Positions 14,220-20,599 of a DNA stretch of 31,275 nt are shown here, one piece after another. The notes beneath the pieces were generated by a model. That model saw nothing but the letters and a program-made list of their open reading frames with translations, was not told where the DNA came from and did not search any database. The DNA comes from SIG424 sp045546695 (GTDB lineage Bacteria; Bacillota; Clostridia; UBA1212; UBA1255), in assembly GCA_045546695.1 (NCBI GenBank), contig JAZQDE010000026.1:1-31275 (forward strand). The letters run 5' to 3'. Position 1 is the first letter of the stretch. Each line of letters begins with the position of its first letter. Both the position numbers and the translations under genes were made by a program.

Positions 14220-15644
14220 TCAGTTTTCTCTGTTGGCCGCAACAACTCCGGTGACGCCACCTTGCACAAAACCTGTCACTTCACCATTTACATTACCGTG
14301 CACCGTGCCATTGACAACGCCCGTAATATTGCCATCGATATTACCATATATGTCACCATTTACAACACCTGTAATATCACCATTTATATCGCCATAAACG
14401 TCACCTTGTACAACACCTGTAATATCGCCGTCAACAAGGGCTCTGACATCGCCTTCGACAACACCATAAATAGCACCCAGAATCTGGTCGCATTTAATGT
14501 CTCCGCTCACAGTACCGTGTATCGCGCCGTCGATAAATTGCATATAAATATCGCCGCCAACACTGCCGTTTACATCACCAAATATCGCAGAGCCGTTTAC
14601 ATCACCATTTACAACACCATTAAGGTCTCCATCAAGCCTTCCACGGAAGTCTCCTTCTACAGTACCATTAAGGTCGCCCAGAAGACTCCTCGTAAATGAG
14701 CCGTTGATTATGCCATTGAGGTCTGAATCCATCACTCCGTCAAAGTCACCTGCAATAACACCGTTGAAAAATCCTGCAAGCGTGCCGTAGAAGTCCCCCT
14801 CTACGCTGCCGTTCAGATTGCCTCTGAATCCGGAATTGCCACAGCGAACGTCGCCTGTAATTTTTACATTATTTTCAAGATTACCATATATATCACCGCA
14901 AACATCTCCGATAATATCGTGTGTAATATTGCCATGGATATCAGCGTAAATATCATCATCAATTACATCATCAGAAAAAGACCTTCTATAATCTGCCTCG
15001 CGTGCTCTCTTGCCATCTCTTGCCTTCCTGTCGCTCTGACGTCTTTTGCGGTCGGCAGTTCTGGCACTTCTGTCGCTTTCCCTCTTCTTACGGTCATTAT
15101 CCCTTCGTGAAAACCACGCTTCGCGCTTTGCCTTATCAAAAGAAAAATATCTGATGCCATATTCGTCGTACTCAGGTGTCCAGTTCGGTATAGGTCCACT
15201 GCGTCTCATCTTTACATACGTATAATCAGGCTTGCGACTTTGCTTTCCAAGCTCAAGCAGATCAATTTTGAGACAGTCAAAGTGATTTGTGAGCTCCTTT
15301 TGCAAAGCCACAAGACAATCTCGGAAAGAAGCCACATCCCTCTCAAGTTCAGACACTCTGTCTTCTAATTCGCTACAGTCACAAGAGTCTTCACAGTCGC
15401 ACTGATAATCTTCGCACTCATCCCTTAGCTCTTCACATTCGTCCCTGATATTTTCACATTCGCTCTTAAGACGCTCAAATTCACTCTTAAATTCATCAAA
15501 TCGTTCTGACAATGCTGAAAAATCCGGCATATCCTTTTCAGCGTCCGACTCAGCCTGTGCAGCCTTAAGAAGCATTTCTGCCTCCCCGGCTGTAATCTTG
15601 CCCGAATCAATCAATGCTATAATCTCATCATGCATATTGCTCAT
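14220..15644 (-). CDS. SHOCT-like / Cys-rich coil / tetrapeptide-repeat beta-solenoid protein
   Basis: 474 residues in four parts. Residues 1-30 form a SHOCT-like helix pair (SGKITAGEAEMLLKA). Residues 45-135 form an acidic coiled coil with nine cysteines between 63 and 90 (DECEELRDEC, CDCEDSCDC). Residues 170-222 are very rich in Arg, Lys, Asp and Ser. Residues about 239-469 are tetrapeptide repeats of the form Gly-x-(Ile/Val/Leu/Phe)-x, for example GDVYGDINGDITGVV, with only a few five-residue insertions. A beta-solenoid, as in bactofilins, is the likely fold. There is no signal peptide or membrane segment, so it is probably cytoplasmic. The ATG lies 1 base after the stop of the DUF2089 gene, whose last codons supply the GGAGGAA ribosome site. 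Function unknown; polymer formation or scaffolding is inference. Confidence 0.8.
   Translation of the reverse strand: MSNMHDEIIALIDSGKITAGEAEMLLKAAQAESDAEKDMPDFSALSERFDEFKSEFERLKSECENIRDECEELRDECEDYQCDCEDSCDCSELEDRVSELERDVASFRDCLVALQKELTNHFDCLKIDLLELGKQSRKPDYTYVKMRRSGPIPNWTPEYDEYGIRYFSFDKAKREAWFSRRDNDRKKRESDRSARTADRKRRQSDRKARDGKRAREADYRRSFSDDVIDDDIYADIHGNITHDIIGDVCGDIYGNLENNVKITGDVRCGNSGFRGNLNGSVEGDFYGTLAGFFNGVIAGDFDGVMDSDLNGIINGSFTRSLLGDLNGTVEGDFRGRLDGDLNGVVNGDVNGSAIFGDVNGSVGGDIYMQFIDGAIHGTVSGDIKCDQILGAIYGVVEGDVRALVDGDITGVVQGDVYGDINGDITGVVNGDIYGNIDGNITGVVNGTVHGNVNGEVTGFVQGGVTGVVAANREN
14238..14930 (-). repeat. 12-bp-periodic region coding about 57 tetrapeptide repeats
   Basis: The DNA repeats with a 12-bp period, most regular near 14310-14420, where units built on CACC/GCCA, TTTAC and TATC alternate. 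Each unit codes one Gly-x-hydrophobic-x tetrapeptide. The 3' third of the gene is the most uniform and also shows a 16-residue super-period (GVVNGDIYGNIDGNIT-like), suggesting recent duplication there. Confidence 0.8.
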
Positions 15645-15645
15645 A

Positions 15646-16017
15646 TTATTCCTCCAATTCTTTAATCAATCCGGCAGCCTCCTGCGCGGTGATCTCCTTT
15701 CGCTCAAGCATTTTAAAAATACTTGCCTTGGTCATAGGCTCTTTGGAAGCATTGTCATTTAGTCCAAGAGCAGTAAGCAAATTCTCTGTATATCCCCTGA
15801 CTGTAGGATAAGAGACACCAAGCTCCTTTTCTATCTCCTTGATATTGCCACGACATTTGAGGAAAACAATCAGATAATCACTCATCTCATTAGACAGCGA
15901 GCAAAAACGACAGCCGGCAAATTCTCCGGATATCTCTGTCGAACACGTGTCACATCTGAGCTTTGTAATCTTCAGCTCGTCACCACAAACAGGGCACTTA
16001 TCAGGCTTCTTATACAT
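15646..16017 (-). CDS. DUF2089-family zinc-ribbon/helix-turn-helix regulator
   Basis: 123 residues. N-terminal zinc ribbon CPVCGDEL...CDTCS with further CRFC (residues 8-40), then a helix-turn-helix-like segment (EIEKELGVSYPTVRGYTENLL, about 62-82), then a SHOCT-like tail KMLERKEITAQEAAGLIKEL (about 103-122). This is the domain order of DUF2089 proteins, usually considered transcriptional regulators. The tail shares its pattern with the N-terminus of the next gene product, so the two may interact. GGAGG is 7 bases upstream of the ATG. The promoter at 16082-16110 and palindrome at 16054-16063 lie just upstream, consistent with autoregulation. Confidence 0.85.
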   Translation of the reverse strand: MYKKPDKCPVCGDELKITKLRCDTCSTEISGEFAGCRFCSLSNEMSDYLIVFLKCRGNIKEIEKELGVSYPTVRGYTENLLTALGLNDNASKEPMTKASIFKMLERKEITAQEAAGLIKELEE

Positions 16018-16053
16018 AACTATACCTCCAATAAAAATACAAACATATGCTAA

Positions 16054-16063
16054 ATGGCGCCAT
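16054..16063. promoter_or_regulatory. Perfect palindrome ATGGCGCCAT in the DUF2089 leader
   Basis: A 10-bp perfect palindrome between the promoter and the ribosome site, in an otherwise AT-rich leader. A second small dyad, CGCA-TATCT-TGCG, follows at 16066-16078. It is a candidate operator for the DUF2089 regulator; this is inference from position. Confidence 0.4.
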
Positions 16064-16081
16064 AACGCATATCTTGCGATT

Positions 16082-16110
16082 ATAATAACATCGCGCTACT
16101 GATATGTCAA
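16082..16110 (-). promoter_or_regulatory. Sigma-A promoter for the DUF2089/solenoid operon
   Basis: Minus strand TTGACA (16105-16110, perfect), 17-base spacer, TATTAT (16082-16087). A TATAAT three bases further downstream (16079-16084) would need a 20-base spacer. Confidence 0.75.
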
Positions 16111-16149
16111 CACTAAAAGCACCAAAAAATTAATTATTTTAATTTATTT

Positions 16150-16185
16150 ATTAATTTTATTAATCACTGAATTAATTTTATTAAT
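16150..16185. repeat. 15-bp direct repeat, two copies, 21 bp apart, upstream of the DUF2089 promoter
   Basis: ATTAATTTTATTAAT occurs at 16150-16164 and again, identically, at 16171-16185. Each copy is ATTAAT-TTT-ATTAAT, and ATTAAT is itself palindromic. The 21-bp phase is two helical turns. It lies 40-75 bp upstream of the -35 element. It could be regulator binding sites or an UP-like element; the surrounding sequence is very AT-rich, so chance is possible. Confidence 0.5.
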
Positions 16186-16205
16186 TTCTATAACTCTGCC
16201 ACCGT

Positions 16206-16241
16206 AAAAAAAGACACTGCCCTGAAGCAGTGTCCGTTTTT
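16206..16241 (-). terminator. Intrinsic terminator of the ilvE/NlpC unit
   Basis: 8-bp stem GACACTGC/GCAGTGTC (16213-16220 and 16227-16234) with 6-base loop, followed on the minus strand by seven T. It begins 4 bases past the NlpC/P60-like stop. Confidence 0.9.
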
Positions 16242-16245
16242 AAAT

Positions 16246-16974
16246 TCAATCTGCAATCAACTTCTCTACCGATGGACGGTATGCATAGCAGAAATTACCA
16301 ATAACTTCTTTAAAAGGTTGTTTTCCGGGCTCAAGTTCTGTGCCTTTTATGCACTTGACTCTTTCCTGACTTCCCGCGTCGTAACGAAGGTACGTCGTGT
16401 GTCCGAGATTTTCACTGGCACATATAAACATGTGTCCGGGTTTGCCGCCGTGAGCCTTATTGGGATTGATAAATACAATATCACCCGGCTTGAGCATAGC
16501 TACTTTTGTAATTCTCTGAAAACCCATTTCTTCGCAGAATTCTGAAAAATCATACACCAGATATCCAATATCACGCGGCTGGTCTGTAAAGCCAACACGA
16601 TAAAGTACCCACCCTACGAATCTGTCACAGCTAACCAAACGTTCAGAAGAATCAATCGCCTGAGCCTCATCAAGCTTTGCCCAGTTATGAGCAGGATTTA
16701 TTTCCAGATCCTCACTGTAATTAAAATCATTGTCTCTCATAAAATCAGCCACATTCTGTGCTTCTCTGAGAATATTTTCAACAAGCTCTTCGTATGTAGT
16801 AGCAATCTGCGAATCCGGTACCGGCGTAGCCGTAGGCCCGGGTGTAGCTGACTCAGACGGAGCGTCTGTTTTCACAGGTGTCGGTTCCTCTTCTGCCGGC
16901 TTTTCACATCCAAAAAATGTCAGTGTAAGTGCAAAGCAAAGCAATATGCAAATAATCAAATTGCGTTTTTTCAT
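16246..16974 (-). CDS. NlpC/P60-like cysteine peptidase/amidase lipoprotein
   Basis: 242 residues. Signal peptide with lipobox FFGC (about 20-23), then a Glu/Pro/Thr linker (25-55). The domain at about 60-235 has SCDRFVGWVLYRVGF with the nucleophile Cys near 114, LKPGDIVFINP, and GGKPGHMFIC with the candidate His near 179, the order expected in NlpC/P60-like papain-fold enzymes that cut peptidoglycan peptides or related amides. The Cys-to-His spacing fits the family. It starts 6 bases after the ilvE stop; a GAGG within the end of ilvE lies 14 bases from the ATG, so translation is probably coupled and modest. Pairing with ilvE has no obvious metabolic logic. The peptidoglycan substrate is inferred. 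Confidence 0.75.
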   Translation of the reverse strand: MKKRNLIICILLCFALTLTFFGCEKPAEEEPTPVKTDAPSESATPGPTATPVPDSQIATTYEELVENILREAQNVADFMRDNDFNYSEDLEINPAHNWAKLDEAQAIDSSERLVSCDRFVGWVLYRVGFTDQPRDIGYLVYDFSEFCEEMGFQRITKVAMLKPGDIVFINPNKAHGGKPGHMFICASENLGHTTYLRYDAGSQERVKCIKGTELEPGKQPFKEVIGNFCYAYRPSVEKLIAD

Positions 16975-16980
16975 ATCTGA

Positions 16981-18048
16981 TTATTTAACCTCAACAGTCC
17001 AGCCCATTGTATCTTCAAGCTTGCCGCTCTGGATACCTGTGATTGTATCGTAAATCTTTTGAGAAAGTGTGCCAATCTCGCCATTGTTGATAACCATCTT
17101 GTGGCCTTCCCAGTTAAGCTCACCAACAGGTGAAATAACGGCTGCTGTACCTGTGCCAAAGATTTCCTGAAGTTTGCCTTCGTCGTAAGCTGCCTTAAGC
17201 TCTTCAATGTTGATCTTGCGCTCATTTACTTTATATCCCCAGCTCTTCAAGAGGTTGATTGTAGAATCTCTTGTAACGCCTGCGAGGATACTGCCGTTGA
17301 GTGCAGGTGTAAGAATCTCGCCGTCAACAACGAAGAATACGTTCATTGTACCAACTTCTTCAATATATTTCTGGTCAATACCGTCAAGCCACAGAACCTG
17401 TGTATAGCCGAGTTCGTAAGCCTTTTCCTGCGCGCGGATACTTGCAGCGTAGTTACCCGGTGTCTTTGCAAAACCGATACCACCTCTTACTGCTCTTACG
17501 TATTCATCTTCTACGTAAATTTTTACAGGATTGAGTCCCTCAGGATAGTAAGCGCCAACAGGTGAAAGAATAATCATAAATTTATATGTTGAGCTTGGCT
17601 TTACTCCAAGATATGGGTCTGTTGCGATAATGAAAGGTCTGATGTAAAGTGATGTGCCGGGTTCTGTTGGAATCCAGTCTTTTTCAACGTCAATGAGCTT
17701 AATCAACGCTTCAATTGCAAAAGCTTCGTCAATCTGCGGAATGCAAAGACGCTCATTTGATACGTTTGCACGCTTGAAGTTCATGTCAGGACGGAAAAGA
17801 AGTATTCTGCCATCAGCTGCTTTGTAAGCCTTGAGACCTTCAAAAATACCCTGCCCATAATGGAAAATCATGGCAGACGGATCGAGTGAAATCGGCGCAT
17901 ATGGTTCAATTCTCGGATCAAACCAACCCTTGCCTTCTTCGTAATCCATTACAAACATATAGTCGGTAAAAAGCTTACCAAAGCCCAGTTTTGACTGGTC
18001 AGCAGGCTTGCTCTTTAAATTATCATTTTTTATAAATTTTATTTCCAT
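16981..18048 (-). CDS. ilvE: Branched-chain amino acid aminotransferase
   Basis: 355-residue cytoplasmic class-IV PLP aminotransferase. It interconverts valine, leucine and isoleucine with their 2-oxo acids, using glutamate/2-oxoglutarate. Diagnostic segments are MIFHYGQGIFEGLKAY (about 59-74), RGGIGFAKTPGNYAAS with the PLP-binding Lys near 195, ALNGSILAGVTRDS, and GTGTAAVISPVGEL, which binds the cofactor phosphate. Length matches the approximately 340-360 residue group close to the eukaryotic enzymes rather than the 309-residue E. coli form. GGAGG lies 8 bases before the ATG. It has its own promoter at 18082-18110 and no other ilv/leu genes nearby. It is cotranscribed with the NlpC/P60-like lipoprotein and ends at the terminator at 16206-16241. 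Confidence 0.95.
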   Translation of the reverse strand: MEIKFIKNDNLKSKPADQSKLGFGKLFTDYMFVMDYEEGKGWFDPRIEPYAPISLDPSAMIFHYGQGIFEGLKAYKAADGRILLFRPDMNFKRANVSNERLCIPQIDEAFAIEALIKLIDVEKDWIPTEPGTSLYIRPFIIATDPYLGVKPSSTYKFMIILSPVGAYYPEGLNPVKIYVEDEYVRAVRGGIGFAKTPGNYAASIRAQEKAYELGYTQVLWLDGIDQKYIEEVGTMNVFFVVDGEILTPALNGSILAGVTRDSTINLLKSWGYKVNERKINIEELKAAYDEGKLQEIFGTGTAAVISPVGELNWEGHKMVINNGEIGTLSQKIYDTITGIQSGKLEDTMGWTVEVK

Positions 18049-18081
18049 AACAAAACCTCCAAATAAAAATATCTTCTCTTC

Positions 18082-18110
18082 AATATATCACAAAGCATTT
18101 TGCATTTCAA
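18082..18110 (-). promoter_or_regulatory. Sigma-A promoter of ilvE
   Basis: Minus strand TTGAAA (18105-18110), 17-base spacer, TATATT (18082-18087), 34 bases before the ATG. Its upstream edge overlaps the -35 of the divergent gpr promoter. Confidence 0.7.
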
Positions 18111-18140
18111 GAATTATATACTCTTTTTACGGGCATACTA
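18110..18140 (+). promoter_or_regulatory. Forespore (sigma-G/sigma-F type) promoter of gpr
   Basis: CATACTA (18134-18140) is an exact match to the sigma-G -10 consensus (CATAMTA). AGAATT (18110-18115) matches the -35 consensus TGMATA at 4 of 6 bases, with an 18-base spacer. In Bacillus, gpr is transcribed in the forespore by sigma-F and sigma-G. The predicted transcript start near 18147 fits the start codon at 18166 and excludes an earlier ATG at 18148. Confidence 0.7.
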
Positions 18141-18165
18141 TATAAAAATGAGCGAGGTGCAGTAT

Positions 18166-19086
18166 ATGAATATCCGTACAGATTTAGCGTTGGAAGCAAG
18201 AGAAATGATCAAAGAGCCGTCACAGCTTCCTGATGGTGTGAGCGTTGATACATGTGAAAAGAACCATCTTACGGTAACAAAGATTATTATATCCTCAGAA
18301 GAGGCAGCTTCCATTATCGGTAAAAAGCCAGGTGAATATATTACTTTGGAGCTTAAAACACCTGAACTCAACACACTTAACATACACAAAGAAGTGGCAG
18401 CAACGCTATGTGAATCTATATTGCCTCTGTTGGAAAAAATTGACAAACCTGAGCCGTCTGTGATGGTGGTAGGTCTTGGTAACAGAAACATCACCCCCGA
18501 CTCTCTCGGCCCCAAAGTTGTCGATAAAATCGTCGTTACCCGCCACGTGAAAAGCATGAGCGAACTTCAGAATAATTTAGACAAACGTCTTGGTATGGTG
18601 AGTGCCGTTGCACCCGGCGTAATGGGGACAACCGGTATCGAGACCGGTGAGATTATAAAGGGCCTGATTGAAAAAGCCGGTCCGGATATTGTTTTTGTAA
18701 TCGACGCTCTTTGTGCCAGGAAAACAAGCAGAATCAATACTACAATTCAGATTGCGACATCCGGCATTATCCCCGGCTCCGGTGTCGGAAATCATAGAAT
18801 GGAGCTTTCAGAAAGCACGCTCGGCATTCCAGTTATTGCAATCGGGGTTCCTACAGTAATTGACAGTGTTACTATTGTGTACGATATCATAAGCTGCATC
18901 GAGGGCAACTCAATCGACGAGGACGTTATAAAAAACATCGCACGCAATAATGCCGGCGATATGGTTGTCACTCCAAAAAATATTGATATGTCAATCGACA
19001 GAATGAGCATTGCAATATCAAATGGAATAAATCTCGCTGTTCACCGCGGCTTTGACTTCGGCGACATCAGTGAGTATTTGCTATAA
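18166..19086 (+). CDS. gpr: Germination protease GPR
   Basis: 306 residues. GPR is an aspartate-type endopeptidase, made in the forespore as a zymogen, that degrades small acid-soluble spore proteins when the spore germinates. The N-terminus NIRTDLALEAREM is the family hallmark and resembles the autoprocessing site. MVVGLGNRNITPDSLGPKVV and FVIDALCARKTSRINTTIQI carry the conserved acidic residues, and GSGVGNHRMELS and YDIISCIEGN follow. It is shorter than the Bacillus enzymes (about 370 residues), with only two residues before RTDLALEA, as expected for a short clostridial pro-segment. The ATG at 18166 follows GAGG by 8 bases. The forespore promoter is at 18110-18140 and a terminator follows at 19093-19116. 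This gene makes the host a spore former. Confidence 0.95.
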   Translation: MNIRTDLALEAREMIKEPSQLPDGVSVDTCEKNHLTVTKIIISSEEAASIIGKKPGEYITLELKTPELNTLNIHKEVAATLCESILPLLEKIDKPEPSVMVVGLGNRNITPDSLGPKVVDKIVVTRHVKSMSELQNNLDKRLGMVSAVAPGVMGTTGIETGEIIKGLIEKAGPDIVFVIDALCARKTSRINTTIQIATSGIIPGSGVGNHRMELSESTLGIPVIAIGVPTVIDSVTIVYDIISCIEGNSIDEDVIKNIARNNAGDMVVTPKNIDMSIDRMSIAISNGINLAVHRGFDFGDISEYLL

Positions 19087-19092
19087 CAAAAA

Positions 19093-19116
19093 AGACCGCT
19101 TATTGCGGTCTCTTTT
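19093..19116. terminator. Bidirectional intrinsic terminator between gpr and tRNA-Leu
   Basis: 7-bp stem AGACCGC/GCGGTCT (19093-19099 and 19105-19111), 5-base loop, then CTTTT on the plus strand; six A on the other side give a T run for the minus-strand tRNA transcript. Confidence 0.88.
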
Positions 19117-19123
19117 ATTTGTA

Positions 19124-19207
19124 TGCTGGTGATCGGACTTGAACCGATACGAAGTTGCCCTCGAAGGATTTTAAGTCCTTTGCGTCTGCCGATTCCGCCA
19201 CACCAGC
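19124..19207 (-). tRNA. tRNA-Leu(TAA)
   Basis: Cloverleaf on the minus strand with acceptor stem GCTGGTG/CACCAGC, anticodon stem AAGGA/TCCTT enclosing CTTAAAA with anticodon TAA, a long variable arm as expected for a class II tRNA, and T arm with GGTTCAAGTCC. Discriminator A is at 19124 and CCA is not encoded. Length 84 bases. It has its own promoter and terminator. Confidence 0.97.
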
Positions 19208-19228
19208 ATGTATCGGAAAACGATAGAA

Positions 19229-19257
19229 AGTATATCAAAGCAAAAGACGCTTGTCAA
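19229..19257 (-). promoter_or_regulatory. Sigma-A promoter of tRNA-Leu
   Basis: Minus strand TTGACA (19252-19257, perfect), 17-base spacer, TATACT (19229-19234, 5 of 6), 22 bases before the tRNA. Confidence 0.85.
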
Positions 19258-19275
19258 CTTTTTTTCACAGGTAGC

Positions 19276-20559
19276 TTATGACAATGATGATAAGAAATCA
19301 ACTCTTGCCTTGGCATATTCTGTAAGTGCGATAAAGCCTGTTGTGTTCTCGCCTTCAGCTTTACCTATGTTGATGAGATATTGTTGATATCCGTAAAAAG
19401 ACTGTGCGTCTTTCTCAACGTAAGGACCGATAAGAGCGTGAATATCGTCAACTGTTTTGGAAATATTTGCCATAAAGTCAGTGAGCTTTGCAACGTAGCC
19501 ATCGTACAGAGTCTTGTATTCCGGAACAGCAAGGAGCTTGCTGATTAAAGGACGCTCTGACATATCAACACGATAAACTGGTGTATCAGGTGATATTGTT
19601 GCTGTAACACCGTTATCTTTGTTGCCGGCACCGAAGCACTCATTCATATCCCACGGAACAACGTGGAACTGTTCACCGTCGAAGGCAAGATAATAATCCT
19701 TTGCATTCTTGCCGAGATAGCCATCGTAGTTACCGATAACTGCGTTTACTGCGATGAACTGAAGAGCACTCTTAACGTTGAGAATTGACTCAATCTCGCC
19801 CTTTTCACCTGTAGGCATAGCCAATAATTTATTTACAAATTCTGTAATATCGGCTTTAGTCTCGTCTTTGCCGTTCTTCTGCTCGAAGAGTGAAATTGAT
19901 GACGTAGATTCTAAAGTAGTGCCTTCTGTTGCCTTGTACAGGTTGTTATCGTTATTCTTGAAAACACGATTGAGATATGCATCTTCTACGCACTCAACGC
20001 AAAGATAAAGACCACAATCCTTGCCATTTACCTTAAGCGTAGCATATGTTGCCAAAGGAGCTATATCGCTGTCGAGACTCTGGAAAGCAAGATATGAAAG
20101 ATATTCGCGCATATATGAAGGGTCTTTGTATAAATTAAGAAGAACCATCTCGTCGAGCTTGAGATATTTCTGCTTGTCAACGTACTTGTCAAAGCGTACT
20201 TTGTATGAGTATCTCTCCAAAGATGCTTCTGTAGTGCCTTCAAATTCTGTAGCACCTGTCGTTCTGAAGCCAACATTATAAACAGTCTCGCCTGCAACAG
20301 TGATATCCGCAGAATAGAACTGCTCTGCCTCGGGAGCTGCCATCATTTCGTTGTAATACTCATTTTTAAGAGTAACAGACACTTCAATAACTTTGTTTTC
20401 TCTGAAAACATCACGGTAGGTGTCGTCGTTACCTACGTCTGCACCGTGAGGCGCCATTGTTTTTGACGGATCTGAGGAATTGTCGGACGATCCACAGCCT
20501 GTAACCATTAAAATCATCGCCAACATCATCATGAGTGCTGCTATAATACTTTTTTTCAT
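19276..20559 (-). CDS. CotH-family kinase-like lipoprotein
   Basis: 427 residues. Signal peptide with lipobox VTGC (about 19-22), a short linker, then a CotH-type domain (about 55-400): VGFRTTGATEF, YLKLDEMVLLNLYKDPSYMREYLSY written as two adjoining parts, NGKDCGLYLCVECVEDAYL, AVIGNYDGYLGKNAKDYYLA and FHVVPWDMNECFG. The Asn/Asp and PWDMN segments correspond to the metal- and ATP-binding residues of CotH, an atypical kinase that phosphorylates spore coat proteins in Bacillus. Here it is exported and lipidated rather than sporal by any sign in the sequence. It lies 40 bases after the cyclophilin-like gene, at the end of the MacAB-like operon, with AGGAGG 12 bases before the ATG. No CotB/CotG-like substrate is present. 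Kinase activity is inferred. Confidence 0.8.
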   Translation of the reverse strand: MKKSIIAALMMMLAMILMVTGCGSSDNSSDPSKTMAPHGADVGNDDTYRDVFRENKVIEVSVTLKNEYYNEMMAAPEAEQFYSADITVAGETVYNVGFRTTGATEFEGTTEASLERYSYKVRFDKYVDKQKYLKLDEMVLLNLYKDPSYMREYLSYLAFQSLDSDIAPLATYATLKVNGKDCGLYLCVECVEDAYLNRVFKNNDNNLYKATEGTTLESTSSISLFEQKNGKDETKADITEFVNKLLAMPTGEKGEIESILNVKSALQFIAVNAVIGNYDGYLGKNAKDYYLAFDGEQFHVVPWDMNECFGAGNKDNGVTATISPDTPVYRVDMSERPLISKLLAVPEYKTLYDGYVAKLTDFMANISKTVDDIHALIGPYVEKDAQSFYGYQQYLINIGKAEGENTTGFIALTEYAKARVDFLSSLS

Positions 20560-20599
20560 ATCAGTAAAAGCCTCCTTGTTTGTTATTCATCTTCTGTAA

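Noticed and set aside
14262..14699. 145-codon plus-strand open frame with repetitive Ile/Thr/Asn sequence
   Set aside because: It is the antisense reading of the 12-bp repeats in the solenoid gene; periodic DNA keeps several frames open.
14238..14930. Regular DNA repeats that might suggest CRISPR or a minisatellite
   Set aside because: There are no constant repeats with unique spacers; the 12-bp period keeps the coding frame and encodes tetrapeptides.
16120..16195. Very AT-rich stretch that could be an unwinding element or origin
   Set aside because: No DnaA-box cluster or replication gene is nearby, and the position fits an upstream promoter region.
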